Below are positions 13,101 to 24,259 of a stretch of DNA of 64,000 bases, piece after piece. This stretch comes from Apostichopus japonicus (lineage: Eukaryota > Echinodermata > Holothuroidea > Aspidochirotida > Stichopodidae): the NCBI RefSeq assembly GCF_037975245.1, contig NC_092581.1:12799303-12863302 (forward strand), given 5' to 3'. The notes under the pieces are model-generated. The model was given only the letters and a program-made list of their open reading frames with translations, did not search any database and was not told the DNA's origin. The position numbers and the translations under genes were made by a program. Position 1 is the stretch's first letter. Each line of letters starts with the position of its first letter.

Positions 13101-14410
13101 CCATTGCTGCTCTTTACACTGTGTTTATGGATATTGACCTTAGCTGCATGTACTTAGTGACTGTACACTAGTGTCTAATTACCGACGGTAGCAAGCTGTG
13201 TGTGTATTTTCTGGGATCGATGGTGGTGTCTAACACTTCTGTTACACCTCAGTCGAAACTAGGTCAGATAACCGGCATGAGACGTTTCTTTGTGCGCGAG
13301 TCTTCACACCCTTTAACTTAATGTACAGTTTATACCTCACCTGCTACTCGCAGCCTCTGTTTCCATGGTATCATCCAGGCAGATAACATCCTCATCAGAC
13401 TCTTCCGCTGCTACTGGTTCTGACTGAACTCTTCTCTCTGGACTGTCTTCATCCTCCAGTATTATGACATCATCTTGACACGACTGGTTAGCAAAGAACA
13501 TGTTGAGTGCCCTCTGTTGGTAACATAATATCAAACTTTATAGGCAAACAGTTTACATTAAACAGGGTGATGTAATCCAACAAAAATGGGACCGTTTGAT
13601 GTTCGGAAGGTTAATACAGCTGCCCATGCGTACATATGATAAATGTTTTGTACACATACTCAGAATATATACACATTTGTTCGACTTTTTCATTGTTTGA
13701 CCCCTGCGAATGGGCTAAAAGTTTGGCTAAAAAAGAACGTAGTGTAAATCATGGTGAAATGTTATTATTTTATTTAATACTGCACGAATAGTACCAAATA
13801 TGATTTGAAATTCTTATGGTAACTCAAAAGCGCATCTGGCACTTTTATTTAAATAACAAAGCCATAGCAGCAACAATGACAATGTGGCAACCAGGGTTGT
13901 CACCACGCCGGGCGGTGCTACCCAGCTCTCAAAATTTCCGCCCGGTACTCAAGGTCAATTTCAGCCTTACCGCCCGGCACAAAGTAGCCTACAGTACCGC
14001 CAATTAAGTAACTTGGTAAAGATTAGCGCGATTCAGTGCAAAACGCAGCTTAACTGTAATTAACCCAGCGGATCACAAACTACCCGACTCTAAAAATGGT
14101 CTGGTGACAACCCTGGTGGCAACTATTGTCTATGAAGTAAAATCATTTGTGACCAGAAAATTACACTGACAACAAGAACAATTCCCCACGCTTTTAAAGT
14201 ATATTTAAAAGGAAACATTTGAAAATGTTGAATGTAGATATTAAAATCCCCTCCTCCTCCTTTAAGTTGACAGCTTTACCAATGCAGGGGTTGGCAACAT
14301 TTTATACTCACCTCAAGGTCATTTCCATTTTCTGTCAGGTAATACTTTGCAAGTTCTTCATCAGTACCTGAAATGGTTGAAAACTCAGCCACAATGTTTG
14401 GTTCAGCCAT
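6837..14410 (-). CDS. TDP2: Tyrosyl-DNA phosphodiesterase 2 (six coding exons)
   Basis: TDP2 removes 5'-phosphotyrosyl adducts left on DNA by trapped topoisomerase II, a nuclear repair step before end joining. Coding exons on the minus strand are 14410-14312, 13513-13341, 11743-11609, 9793-9580, 8326-8156 and 7142-6837. All junctions are GT-AG and the phases (0, 2, 2, 0, 0) join into one 365-codon frame, close to the 362 residues of the human protein. Residues 1-45 form a UBA-like domain. Residues 34-90 are an acidic linker. The rest is an endonuclease/exonuclease/phosphatase (Mg-dependent) fold. The active-site motifs are all present: SWNIEG (N114), FLQEV (E146), TSH (H221), GGDTN (D257) and SDHW (D344, H345). 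The start is the second ATG of the exon, GAGATGG, a good Kozak context; the first ATG is out of frame. Introns hold several MITEs. No break is seen. The family assignment is secure. Confidence 0.96.
7340..7960. repeat. Degenerate CCATA/ACCATACC minisatellite in a TDP2 intron
   Basis: Simple ACCAT tracts (purest near 7480-7505) grade into repeats of about 55-60 bp carrying ATTAACCATACCAAACCACA and AACTGTAATGCA words. It lies in the last intron of TDP2. Confidence 0.7.
8156..8326 (-). CDS. TDP2: TDP2 exon with TSH and GDTN motifs
   Basis: Residues 208-264. It contains LMTSHIES and VSIFGGDTNAKDRE, where D257 is the catalytic aspartate (Asp262 in human). Acceptor AATTCATCAG, donor GAGAG|GTACGC, phase 0. 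Confidence 0.94.
9580..9793 (-). CDS. TDP2: TDP2 exon with the LQEV active-site motif
   Basis: Residues 136-207. SPDVVFLQEVIP contains E146, the metal-binding glutamate (Glu152 in human). FAYFTAILLKK and EPFPNSQMLRN match conserved TDP2 strands. Donor AAG|GTACAA, phase 0. Confidence 0.94.
10424..10547. repeat. Two-copy tandem repeat of about 62 bp in a TDP2 intron
   Basis: The words CTGAATCTACTGT, CAACCAATGCA, AAGTGGTACTG and AATGC(C/A)ACCTGCACT recur in order once each, about 62 bp apart. Confidence 0.75.
11043..11337 (-). mobile_element. TTAA MITE, copy A (TDP2 intron)
   Basis: Its ends match the family at 12947-13316 in reverse orientation: one terminus reads AGGCATTGAAGACTGGCGCA, the other AGCGAGTCTTCAATGCCTTTAA. 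About 100 bp of the middle is missing relative to copy B. One flank reads TTAG instead of TTAA. Confidence 0.8.
11609..11743 (-). CDS. TDP2: TDP2 exon with the SWN active-site motif
   Basis: Residues 91-136. It starts after TTTGTCATCAG and ends at AAAAG|GTAAAA in phase 2. LKLISWNIEGLEKE carries N114, equivalent to Asn120 of human TDP2, and opens the catalytic domain. Confidence 0.93.
12947..13316 (+). mobile_element. TTAA MITE, copy B (TDP2 intron, longest)
   Basis: A 370-bp element bounded by TTAA on both sides, with imperfect inverted ends (TTAAAGGCATTGAAGACT and AGTCTTCACACCCTTTAA). It is non-coding. Its right edge lies only 24 bp from the donor end of the TDP2 linker exon. TTAA targets suggest a piggyBac- or Kolobok-type mobiliser (inference). 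Confidence 0.85.
13341..13513 (-). CDS. TDP2: TDP2 acidic linker exon with two SIM-like motifs
   Basis: Residues 34-90. The exon completes the UBA helix and then runs through an acidic, poorly conserved linker. Two short hydrophobic cores flanked by acidic residues, DDVIILEDED and DEDVICLDD, have the form of SUMO-interacting motifs. That reading is an inference from pattern alone. Acceptor ACCAACAG, donor AGCAG|GTGAGG, ending in phase 2. Confidence 0.9.
13892..14115. mobile_element. hAT-type MITE with perfect 8-bp target duplication
   Basis: A 224-bp element with 14-bp inverted termini CAGGGTTGTCACCA / TGGTGACAACCCTG and direct flanks GTGGCAAC (13884-13891 and 14116-14123). An 8-bp duplication and CAG..CTG ends are hAT hallmarks. 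It sits in a TDP2 intron and is non-coding. Confidence 0.9.
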
Positions 14411-14415
14411 CTCAT
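14312..14415 (-). CDS. TDP2: TDP2 exon with start codon (UBA-like domain)
   Basis: The exon begins after a pyrimidine-rich acceptor (TTCCTTTGCAG) at 14415 and ends at a GAG|GTGAGT donor. Coding starts at 14410 with MAEPNIVAEFSTISGTDEE and ends in phase 0 at DLE. The next exon continues RALNMFF, matching the ERALN helix that ends the UBA domain in vertebrate TDP2. The preceding acceptor implies a separate upstream 5' UTR exon. Confidence 0.9.
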
Positions 14416-14721
14416 CTGCAAAGGAAGGAAATGTTTCAGACTATACATCTGTGAAAGATTTACTTTCGTACAATGCATGGTTTAAGTAATCTGCCCAATG
14501 AAACTTTTTCATGGACAACAACAAAGAATGAATTTGTAATAAGCTCAAGTTAGGCCTTCATGTACTGTACTGTATGTTTCCTACGGAAGTACTGTACTTC
14601 CGTGATACGTCTAGGGGCCTACATTCGTTTCGCGTAACTAGTGTAGTGGGAAATTCCCTTGTTATTGTTGCTCTATGAGCATAATTGAAGAAAAATATCT
14701 CATTTGAATTAAGTTACCTAC

Positions 14722-14850
14722 CTTTTAGCAATTTTCCTTCACTATGCGAGATGGCAACTGTGAAAATGAAATTCGAAGACTTATTGGGAGTGCAGTCGAA
14801 AGTTTGAACGTTCTCGTTTCAAAATACTGCGCGAGGGTGGTTAAGACTGT
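14722..14850 (-). other. Putative TDP2 5' UTR exon
   Basis: A good donor (AAAAG|GTAGGTAAC) ends at 14722 on the minus strand, about 300 bp upstream of the acceptor that precedes the TDP2 start-codon exon. The sequence before it has no in-frame start and lies in a locally CpG-containing stretch, fitting a short leader exon. The 5' boundary is a guess. Confidence 0.35.
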
Positions 14851-15049
14851 TTCGATTACTATCACAGTTCAGATGGACATACATCATATCAACGCGTGTA
14901 TTCAGGTCAACGTCGACTGTGTCGTTCCGGGGTTCCCCACACGAAATTCGCGTATCGGACCCCTTCCGCCCCCCCCTCCCGTACGCCTCAGTTGCTATTT
15001 TGTAGTGGAATATTCGATAAAACTGTATTTTACTACAAAACGAGTTTAA

Positions 15050-17700
15050 AACGTTATTTATGGTTTAATTTAACTATTACTTCTTTTAAATGAGGAAAAC
15101 ATGCTATAAAGTATCCTATTGAAATTTGCTTCCAGTCAGTGTGCTTACTTGTTTCTGAGATAAAATCAAAATTTGAAGTTGACATATTTTGAACCATGTT
15201 AACTTGAAACCAAACAGATGTGATGTCATGCATATTGGCAACTGTGCCATGTTTTTCTTTTCAAAATATTATTCCAAATTTCAACATGAACACACTGCTG
15301 TTGTTAGTACATTTTCATCTTTGTGAAAAGAAAAATAGAAAAGCCCCCAAAAATGTTGTCAGTGGGTAACTCTGACATCAAACCTATTTGCTCAACTTTT
15401 GCACTGTCAATATCTCAAACAGTATCGTAGCACTGAATTGAAAATAGGTTCTGCCTGCCCCCTCCCCATTAAAAAAGGCACTCTGAAGTCTGTGAAATGC
15501 TTCCTAGCTAAAGGTTCAAGTAACTATTATTTAACATTCTAGCATGTTTAGCTTCCAGTTAAAGGGTTGCTAAGGGGGAGGGGAGGACAGAGACTGTCGT
15601 AAAGGGGACAATGCAGATCACCTTTGTTAACATATTCCCGATTGTGAGAGGAAGGCAAATTATTCATTGTAAGAACACACAGACAGAGAGAAAATGAAAG
15701 AGAAAAGACAGGATCTTGTAACTGTCCATGTGTAATACATCTTGTAATGAAACAAGCCAAAATTTGATACAAGATCAAGATCAAGATCTGGCAGTTATAA
15801 AATGCAGACAAAATATATATGCGAGGAAATTAACATTTCCAGTACTGTTTGCACAATGATTTGAACTGAGTCCATCAAGAGTTCCGGAGTACTGAGTGAT
15901 AAATCAACTATAAATATTAAATATCAATACACACTATAAGTTCTGGGTATTCACTAAATCACAACCCCTATTATATATATATTTTGTATCTATTTCTTTA
16001 TCAAGATCTTTTAAACCTAGAAATAGCAGCAACTTATCGTGGAATTACAAGTAACATTTATTTTGAAGCATTGTCCTCCTTGAGTAATTTAACTAGCCAA
16101 TCAGTTCACACAAATAGGTACAGTTTTCTTTAGAATGAGAAGAAGGAATTGAGTATGAAAGATGTACCCACCTACAACTGATCCACAAAAGCAGCACTTA
16201 ATACCATTCTCCAAATCGTACAAAATTTTCCTTAAAATATATCTTACACCATAATGTCCCCCAAAATTGAATGGTTGCAGTTTAGGTCATTCTTTTCCCC
16301 AATTTTAAACCTTTCTCCAATCTTATTGCAATAATCATGACTATTTCATCAAAGAAGTAGGCCTATATCACAAAGTAGCAGGATATGTTCAAACTTGGTC
16401 TCGGATTTTTTTTTTTTTCAATTTCTTTTCTACTTTTGATATTTGTAATGACATAATAATGCATACCCAATAATTCACTTTATATGCAAGAAATCATCGA
16501 AATTGAAAAGCAATCATATCTCACATCATGCTATTATTAAAGACAAGCACCTCAGTTACAAACTACGCATGACTAATATCCTTAATCACAGAATCAAAAG
16601 TAAAGAAAGAATTCTTAACCCGAAAACCAAAAGGAAAGAAAGCCATAAATGTTACTAGGAGACCTATCTAATATGTCGTTAAAAATTTTTATGAATCAAA
16701 GTGAAAGAGCACAGTGATTCAAATCAGACAAATTATACAATGCTGACTAGTAAACACGATATTTGGTATAAAGCTGCCCCGTAAATAAGTTCGGTGAGCA
16801 GTAATCCCGAGAGTGTGAGAGTATGTTAAAACAAGATGATATTTTCAAACGTCCAATAACTAAAATGGAGAATGATTAAAACAAAAAAGGAAAGATTGAT
16901 ACAAATTGGCGACAGATTCTTATACAAAATTGATACTGTGTTGTGACATTATTAAAATTATTAATATAAACTATATCTTTGAAAGGAATCATTGAGGATT
17001 ATTCACAAACAGAAAGTCAAGATACAAAGAAGATACCCATATAACCAAAGAGAAAAAGATTGACGGCCATGAAACATATGGACATCTGAAAGAGATAAAA
17101 GAAGAAAATGAAGAGGGGTAAAGGCTTGTGATAAAGGTGAGCAATATTAAAGCATTTGAAAAACTTTGAAAACTAATGTAAAGCTGTAATAATAAAATGA
17201 TAAAGAGAAACTCTATGGTCCAACGCCTGATTAAAAAAAGTTTGTTTCATTTTTCCAGGACGACAAATACTTCCTACTAAAATAACTGAAGTGATGACAA
17301 TAACTGAAATTATTAAGTCTATTGTGACAGAATCGGTTGACATTCAGCTGATAAATTTCTGGCAAGTCTATGCCTCTATTTAATATCTCCCACTGATATT
17401 CAAGGTGCTTGGTTACCCCAATTTTCACCTTGATCTCCTTGGCGAAGTGACGAAGGGATGTTGTGGCATGGGGAAGAGGTCTACAGGGAGCGCTTTGATA
17501 ACTTTTTATATCACCTTTTATACAAACCTTAGTTGTAACATGATGTTATGGTTTGCAAGTTTTGAAGTAATTTGTTTGCAATCCAACTTTTTTTACTCCA
17601 CCCTCCAAAATATTTTGAACTACCCTCAAAGAGGGAGAGCGACCCTCTGTTTGACTATTATGGCTTTACCTTCATACTAATGGGACTCCGCAGTTGGTGG
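15050..17700. other. Spacer between TDP2 5' end and MGST3 stop
   Basis: AT-rich, with no supported exon. The part nearest 17700 is probably MGST3 3' UTR, and the part nearest 15050 is TDP2 upstream sequence. No clear promoter motif is seen. Confidence 0.4.
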
Positions 17701-17804
17701 CTAGAGGAAGTGCAGCACATGTAGTGCCAATGAGATAGTAGAACCAAAGAGAACAAACAGGGCAAGGAATCCTAGGATACTGCCAGGAGCCCTCTTGCCT
17801 GCAT
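17701..17804 (-). CDS. MGST3: MGST3 terminal coding exon
   Basis: Residues 114-147 and the TAG stop. KRAPGSILGF leads into the fourth membrane helix. The acceptor is CTCAACAG. Confidence 0.92.
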
Positions 17805-20800
17805 CTGTTGAGGAGATCAAGTAAGATACAAATAAGGAGTGTGTCAACAAAATTCTACTCATGAGGGAAAGGACGGTGGGGGAAAAGGAGGGTGGGTGGA
17901 AGGACGGTGGGGTGCGGGAAGGGAGGGGATTTGCTGGGGGAAACTTAACTTAAAACAATCATACCAATTTCTAGCATGTAGCTGGTTTTATTGAGTTACA
18001 AACCACAAATTCAATCAAATTTGTAATCTTTCTGTTTTTCCAAACTGGTGAAAATAACCTGTAGCTTGCTTCATTAGTTTACGATAGTAGAAAATATTCT
18101 ATCTTGATTCCCGATTCAATGAAGGGTAGAATGAATGCATCTTTGATATCAAAGATTTGTAAAGGAATGCTTGAGTCTTGGTGTTTGAATTATGACAGAC
18201 TTTGTCATATATTTAGATATCTGTTATTCTTTCCTAACACAGCACCAACTTATTATTGTATACTCTTTTCCAATTCAATATCAACAAGATGGGAAGCTGA
18301 ACTGTCCAGTTGCAAAGCAATACACTCGCAAACTCAAGCAGCTGCTCATAAGTCTCTTTCTGAGTCTGATTGCAACTTTTTCCTAACATAATTCGACTAT
18401 TTTTAAAAAAGAGATTACAATTAACCAAACTAAGACATCCTTCTAGATATTTTTTTCTTCACCAAATGAATGTAAGTTGAATAATTAGTGGATTTGATGC
18501 AATCCTCAACAATTGTAATGTCAGCAGGACAACTTACTATTTAAAAGTTTCTACAGAAAAATATGTGTAAAAGCAAACTTTCAAATGTTTCCACTTTTGC
18601 TTCCACATTTTGGCAAAAATACTTAACAAAATAAAAAAAATAAAAAATTATGAGTTACTTTGGTATAGGATTTGACTAAAAACTAGCATTTAAATATTTA
18701 AAAAAATCAAATTAAAAACCCGCTTTAAAAAATAAGAAGAACAAAGAGCGGGAAGACAGGTTTGGTTTGAAGAGACTTAGCGCAAGTGATTGCAGTATCA
18801 GTCCTATTCTCTAACAAAACTATGATCACAACCTTAAGCAGGATTCTATGACTGCTAACGAACAACCCCTAATTAAGACAAAGACAAGTAGGTACAGCCC
18901 CGTCTTTGAGATGAATAGCACACTCGAGAGGGCATGGGGGTTAACATCTTGCGGTCCCTGATTCCTTAGCTGAATTTGTGTGAACTATCTATCCTCTTAT
19001 GAGAGTGCATTATATGTGTGAACTCAAAGAACATTACACCCCCTCCATTCCTAACCTTATTCTCCTTCATCTTACCTCCAGTGTAGTACCCAACTGCATA
19101 GATGAGGCGTCCCACACACCAAACAACTCCAGCAATGCTTGATGCTACCTGTAGATCAGAGTGAATTCAAATTTGAAGATTGCATTATTTTCCTTTTTTT
19201 CATCTTGTATCAATCAGCATTAATGCCAAAGAACTACTGTAGATGACAGGGTGGTACAGCGGCACATTTGTTTTTCTTTTAGATGAGATGAAGGCAAAAC
19301 AAACCAAGTTTATGTATGTAGAAAACACCAAAAACACCAACTGAGTGAAGGGGAGGTGGCCTTTAAAATTGTCTAAATCTATGCAACATTGTTTTAATAC
19401 TTTTAATCCTTACTTTTTCCCATCTGACATGACAGTCTAAATTGATAAGATTCAAATTTGAGTTCAAATGTTAAATTGGAAGCCACCCGACGTGTTAGTT
19501 GTGATCCATAAGCCCTTGCGGGTTTCTCCCACATTTGTGGGTGCTTAAGCGTCGTAAAAATAACTTCCGATTTTTATCATTATTTAAAACATAAGAAACC
19601 AATTTACACAAAGCAGTTTAAAGCAAGTAATTATTGAATAAACTACGGTAGCATTCCTAAAATGATTTTCTAAAGAGCAGACAGACATGAGAATAAATTG
19701 TGTTATGGTTTGTAACATCCTGATCCTTAATCATGTAATAAACTTAAGTTATAAACAGGAAGAGAAACAAACATTCTGTTGTATAGAAAAGACTAAGTGT
19801 GAAACTGGGTCCACATGGCAACCAAATTCATTGCCCCTCCTCTCTCCCTGCACCATCAGCTGCCATGGGTTCACATTCAGTTTTGTAAGGCTGATTTAGA
19901 AAACTATGTTTTGGTTTCTTACTGCAACTCTTGAATCCAACAATTTTTGGACCAATTGCTGATTACTGAATCTCACAAACATACAGCTTATTAACTGGAC
20001 TATTTCAGATATATTACAAACCAAAAGTTAACAAATTCAAAAAATTATCAATGACTTTTTCCCCCCTTTTCGTATGTGATTAAGTACCAAGAACGAAAAG
20101 GTTACAAAAGTTTTCCCAATCAGATGACATCATTTATTACTACACTACATTTTTTGGTTTTTTGGTTAACAATCGATGAGGATTTCTTAGTTTGATCAAA
20201 GAAGAAAAAAAAAGTCTAAACAGCTGTGTTTATCTTTATCTAGCAATCAAATCAGACTAATATAATGACATTGAATACACAACAGTTCTAATATTATGAA
20301 ATAAGTGTTGAAATGCTCACAGCTTTGTACCAATATTATCGACCCTGCGGATAAGTATTCTGACCAATATTAATACAAAGTTGTAATAATATTTTGAGAA
20401 GGGGAAGAGAAAAGCTCAAAGAGTTAAACATACCGGATACTGCAATCCACCGAGAAGCAAGAACACAATAAAGAAGGGAAGGGTCTCCAGCCTGTAGAAG
20501 AGGGAGAAAAAATGAGAAAGAAATTAAATCAATTTTAGTCAACTGAAAAATATTTTACCTTGGGCTAGTCTGAATTTGTATTCTTTGTCTGTCTGTCTGT
20601 CTAAATGTTTTTTTTTAAATTGGAGGAAATGGAACTTGAATATTAACTTGAAGGTAATGACATGTTTTTGCTATCATTTTTTGGGTTATATTATTTATGT
20701 TTTAATAGCTCAGTTATCAGTACTAACTATCAGGCAGTAAGATTTATTAAACTTTGGAATGCTTTGATGCTTAAATTGATAACGTTTCATTGAAAAAACA

Positions 20801-23698
20801 AAAAACAATTTCTTTCCAAAAAAGTGCATGGAGCAATGAAAGATAAGACAAACTTAAAAATTCTATATAATGTCCAATAAAATAGGATTTACATTGTGCA
20901 AAATCTTCCTGATCTCAATGGAGCATGTCTACAACACAGGTACAGATGGTTGCATAATTTATTTCTCCATCGATATCACATCAGAATCTTGGTCACATCT
21001 AGATACGTCAATGATAATTCTTCTTTTCTTTGATATTTGATTCAGTGTAACCCTCAAATCACACTGTTTCGAAAAAGAAATATGGGTTCCTTAAATTATG
21101 AAAACTCCTTAATCATCGCCATTAATGTTTTATTGCCAATTTGCCATGCTCCCTGTTACTAATTTGTTATTCCTCTGGCATTCATTCCCATTTCGATGCC
21201 ATCATAATTTACCTGGGAAATATCAATCATATCAATCACAATTTTTAGGTTACAAAAGCTCATGCTTAATCATCATGGAATAATTACACAAGCTTCCATG
21301 TACAAAGCATGTACTAATGGAAACCATTTGCAAGCTATTTATGGTAAAATATCTCTTCTAGGTCTCAATTTTGAGGTACCTACCTTCTTTATTATTTTTA
21401 GGGGGGTGGGGGGGGGGGGAGTTAGCAAACATTTATGTGTACGTTTCGTCAGCAGAGACTAAAAGTTGCATAAATCTGTATCACTGGATTGTGTTTCCAC
21501 TTTTGGAATATGAAAAACAGTGAAAATTGTTATGGGGCAAATTCATAAATGATTGCACTCTTTAGGATGGACTAGGGGGGGGGGAGTGAGGGAAGAGGGA
21601 GGGGAATAGGTATTCACCTGTAACAGTTTCAGAATTTAGAATTGAAAAGAGGCACATTCCAAAATTTAATTTAACAAATGACACACAACCATCCTGCATT
21701 AAGAGTCAATTCATATAAAAGGTATAATATAAACTAAAATATGAATAAACGGCTCTAGGTAGAGAAAGAGAACATACGCATTCTGATGGGCCCGTTGATA
21801 ACAGTTGAACTGCTTGCTCTTTTCGCTGTACATGGTTGGATACTATAAAAGTGGAGAAAGATTCATAAGTTAGTTTTTAATCTGTAACTTTACTATTAGA
21901 AAATACTATTTCTTGCAAGGAGAAGCTAGATCACTATGATATATTATACTGTACCACAGATGTGAATATTATCAAAGAAATACTTATTGCTTGTGTGGTG
22001 TTCAGTTGGTACCTGAGAGGCCACTTAAAGGCATTGAAGACTCGCCCCAAACAGTGCTCTGAAAAAGTTAACTTTCCGTTGCTTGCAAGTGAAGGTTTTT
22101 TCTTGTCGATACAAATGCAGACAGTAATGAATTGTGATACCTTGTTAACTTTTATCTAGACCTGAGATGTCCATCGCTGCTATGTACACTGTGTTGTGGG
22201 TATTGACCATAGTTGTATGTATTGACTATACACTAGGTCAGATTACCAGCATGAGACCTTTCTTTGTGCGCGAGTCTTCACACCCTTTTAAATCAATGTT
22301 TTCCACAAAACTTGAAGTTCATAATGTCACAGATGATATTCAGTACTATACACTTTCACAACAATTTGCTATCCAAGATCAAGTTTCAAGTTCTTGAGAA
22401 ATTTAGTATATAAATACATAAAAGTACTTATTTATAAATAGCAAGTAAAAACAGTTAAGATTTATAAAGGTTAAAATGGTTAAACAGCAAGGACAATATG
22501 AACAAATCATAAATCTAACATTGATGAAAGAATTAAAGTAAACTTTGAGGCACAACACCCTGAATAAAATTTGCAGCCCTATAAATGAAAGAAGTTTTAA
22601 TACATACAGTGCCAAACTTTGGTGTTAGGGCCCTATTTCTCAAATTGTAACTAGTCGATGAAATGAGTTAAGCTCATTATGAAGCAGGTGGTTCTCACCT
22701 CTTTGAATTTTTATAAGCAAGCCTTTTTAAAATCTCTCATAGCTGCATTCTTAACTTGGTTAATCAGCATATTAATATCAAGGCTAAGTATCTTGGGACA
22801 GTAACACAAGGACGTTCTAATCTTTTCTGATCCTTAACTAATAAGAAATGGTACCACGTAGATTATATGAGGTCCTTTTTCCTTTCTCACTTCTAACTTG
22901 AAATATGGCAAAATAAAAGATGTAAACTAGATATGGAATAATAAACCCTCTTTAAAATTCTTGAAACATAACATGTAAAATTAAGTTAATTGTCAATACA
23001 CACCTCAGCACCTAGTATCATAGTTTTTCTCACTTTGGTGGTAAGTAGGCCCTCATGTTTAAAATTTAGTATTTCAAAAAAACATTTCTTTAGGATTTCT
23101 TTGGATTCAGAGGTTATTTTTTTATCACACATGTATGTATGTATGTATGTATGTATGTATGTATGTATGTATGTATGTATGTATGTATGTATGTATGTAT
23201 GTATGTATGTATGTATGTATGTATGTATGTATGTATATGTGATCTTCCCGCAAGCAGGAACTCGCGAAAGAAGCCATGGAGGCTTGTAGACTCGCAAGCT
23301 GACCGAAGCCAATCAACATGGTGACTCATGAGATACAACAGATTCATTATTATTCATATCCATGCTACCTTTCGAAAATACACACTACAAATGTTAACCA
23401 CAAAATGGGTTTAAGGGAAAGTAGCAAAAAGCTAATTATTGTTGTAAAAGATATAAGAACAAAAGACTGGAGACCAAACTATTAGAAGAAAATTAGGATT
23501 ACTGGACAGCATGATAGAAGTTAAAACAAAACAGAAAACTCTTAGGATGCTTACAGGCACATCAAATTTCTTGCGGGCATACACAACCATCTCAGCCAGG
23601 AAAAAGAACACTATGAAGGTCAAAGGAAGGACGGCAATGACGTAGCCATACTCATCAGGAATCGTAATGGATGCCATATCTGTCTTTGTAACTGTCAT
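17701..23698 (-). CDS. MGST3: Microsomal glutathione S-transferase 3 (five coding exons)
   Basis: MGST3 is a small trimeric membrane enzyme of the endoplasmic reticulum and mitochondrial outer membrane (MAPEG family) with glutathione transferase and peroxidase activity towards lipid hydroperoxides. Coding exons on the minus strand are 23698-23555, 21842-21778, 20491-20434, 19148-19076 and 17804-17701. All are GT-AG with matching phases and give 147 residues; human MGST3 has 152. Four hydrophobic segments lie at about residues 18-40, 70-87, 90-108 and 120-145. The family signature is clear: YARKKFDVPYPTMYS, FNCYQRAHQNALE and GRLIYAVGYYTG, including the Asn/Arg cluster that binds glutathione. 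The extra residues before EYGYV are a short N-terminal extension. The C-terminus ends LHVLHFL without the terminal cysteines of the vertebrate form. It sits about 3 kb upstream of TDP2's first exon and in the same direction. Confidence 0.96.
19076..19148 (-). CDS. MGST3: MGST3 exon, third membrane helix and YYTG motif
   Basis: Residues 90-114. VGRLIYAVGYYTG is the best-conserved stretch of MGST3. Donor GGAG|GTAAGA, phase 1. Confidence 0.94.
20434..20491 (-). CDS. MGST3: MGST3 exon, second membrane helix
   Basis: Residues 70-89, a hydrophobic helix beginning LETLPFFIVF and ending GGLQYP, as in the vertebrate family. Acceptor CTTCTACAG, donor CCG|GTATGT. Confidence 0.92.
21778..21842 (-). CDS. 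MGST3: MGST3 exon with the QRAHQN motif
   Basis: Residues 49-70. It encodes YPTMYSEKSKQFNCYQRAHQ, the MAPEG cytosolic loop that contacts glutathione. Acceptor CTTTTATAG, donor AATGC|GTATGT, phase 2. Confidence 0.94.
22025..22291 (+). mobile_element. TTAA MITE, copy C (MGST3 intron)
   Basis: The same family and orientation as 12947-13316. It is shorter because the segment from CTAGTGTCTAATTACCG to GTCGAAA is missing, with an ACTAG word at the break. Confidence 0.85.
23131..23335 (-). mobile_element. Partial SINE with expanded (ACAT)n tail
   Basis: About 26 ATGT units (23131-23236) abut a body, GATCTTCCCGCAAGCAGGAA.. GCAAGCTGACCGAAGCCAAT, that matches the SINE at 53484-53732. The tRNA-like head is missing, so it is 5'-truncated. 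It lies in the MGST3 intron between the first two coding exons. Open frames across the ATGT tract (HTYI or MYVC repeats) are artefacts. Confidence 0.8.
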
Positions 23699-23712
23699 TG
23701 CTGTTGTCTGAA
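23555..23712 (-). CDS. MGST3: MGST3 exon with start codon
   Basis: Acceptor ATATCTTAGCAG, then 14 nt of 5' UTR and ATG at 23698. It encodes the N-terminus (IPDEYGYVIAV), the first membrane helix and YARKKFDVP. Donor CCT|GTAAGC, phase 0. Confidence 0.93.
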
Positions 23713-24259
23713 CTGCTAAGATATAAGGAATATATATATTCGACCATTAAATATACAATCATGATAACTGAATACATGGAATTTGTCTATGGGGAAACTC
23801 AACTTAAAATATATTTGAGAAGGTATACATAGCCTAGGCATGGTGATATGAATTATTCATACATTCATACAAGATACATTGCAACACAAACATGTATAGA
23901 TCTATACAATGCTTTTCTATTACTGGTCATACGTAGGCATAACAATGTTTCATTACATAATACTAATGCACTGACTTGCCCCTAGGTACTGTTATTGGGT
24001 GGGTGGTCAGGAGAAACTTCGTGAATGTAGTCCGAGACTAGGCCTAGTTCCTACTGTTAAAAGTTAGGCCTAGCCTACTGAGTACTGTAGCCTAACACTA
24101 GTGACAGTTATGTACACGAGATCGTCCTCAGTGCCATACTAATTACTATTACTGCCAAAATGGTTGTAACTTTTATCAAAACATCACAAAGACAAAAGTC
24201 CTCATTTATTTGCAACAAAACTGCTTAATTCTTGCGCAAACATATGAATTTGCACTTAC

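Noticed and set aside
22986-23347. Several overlapping frames encoding HTYI or MYVC repeats
   Set aside because: They are translations of the ATGT microsatellite.
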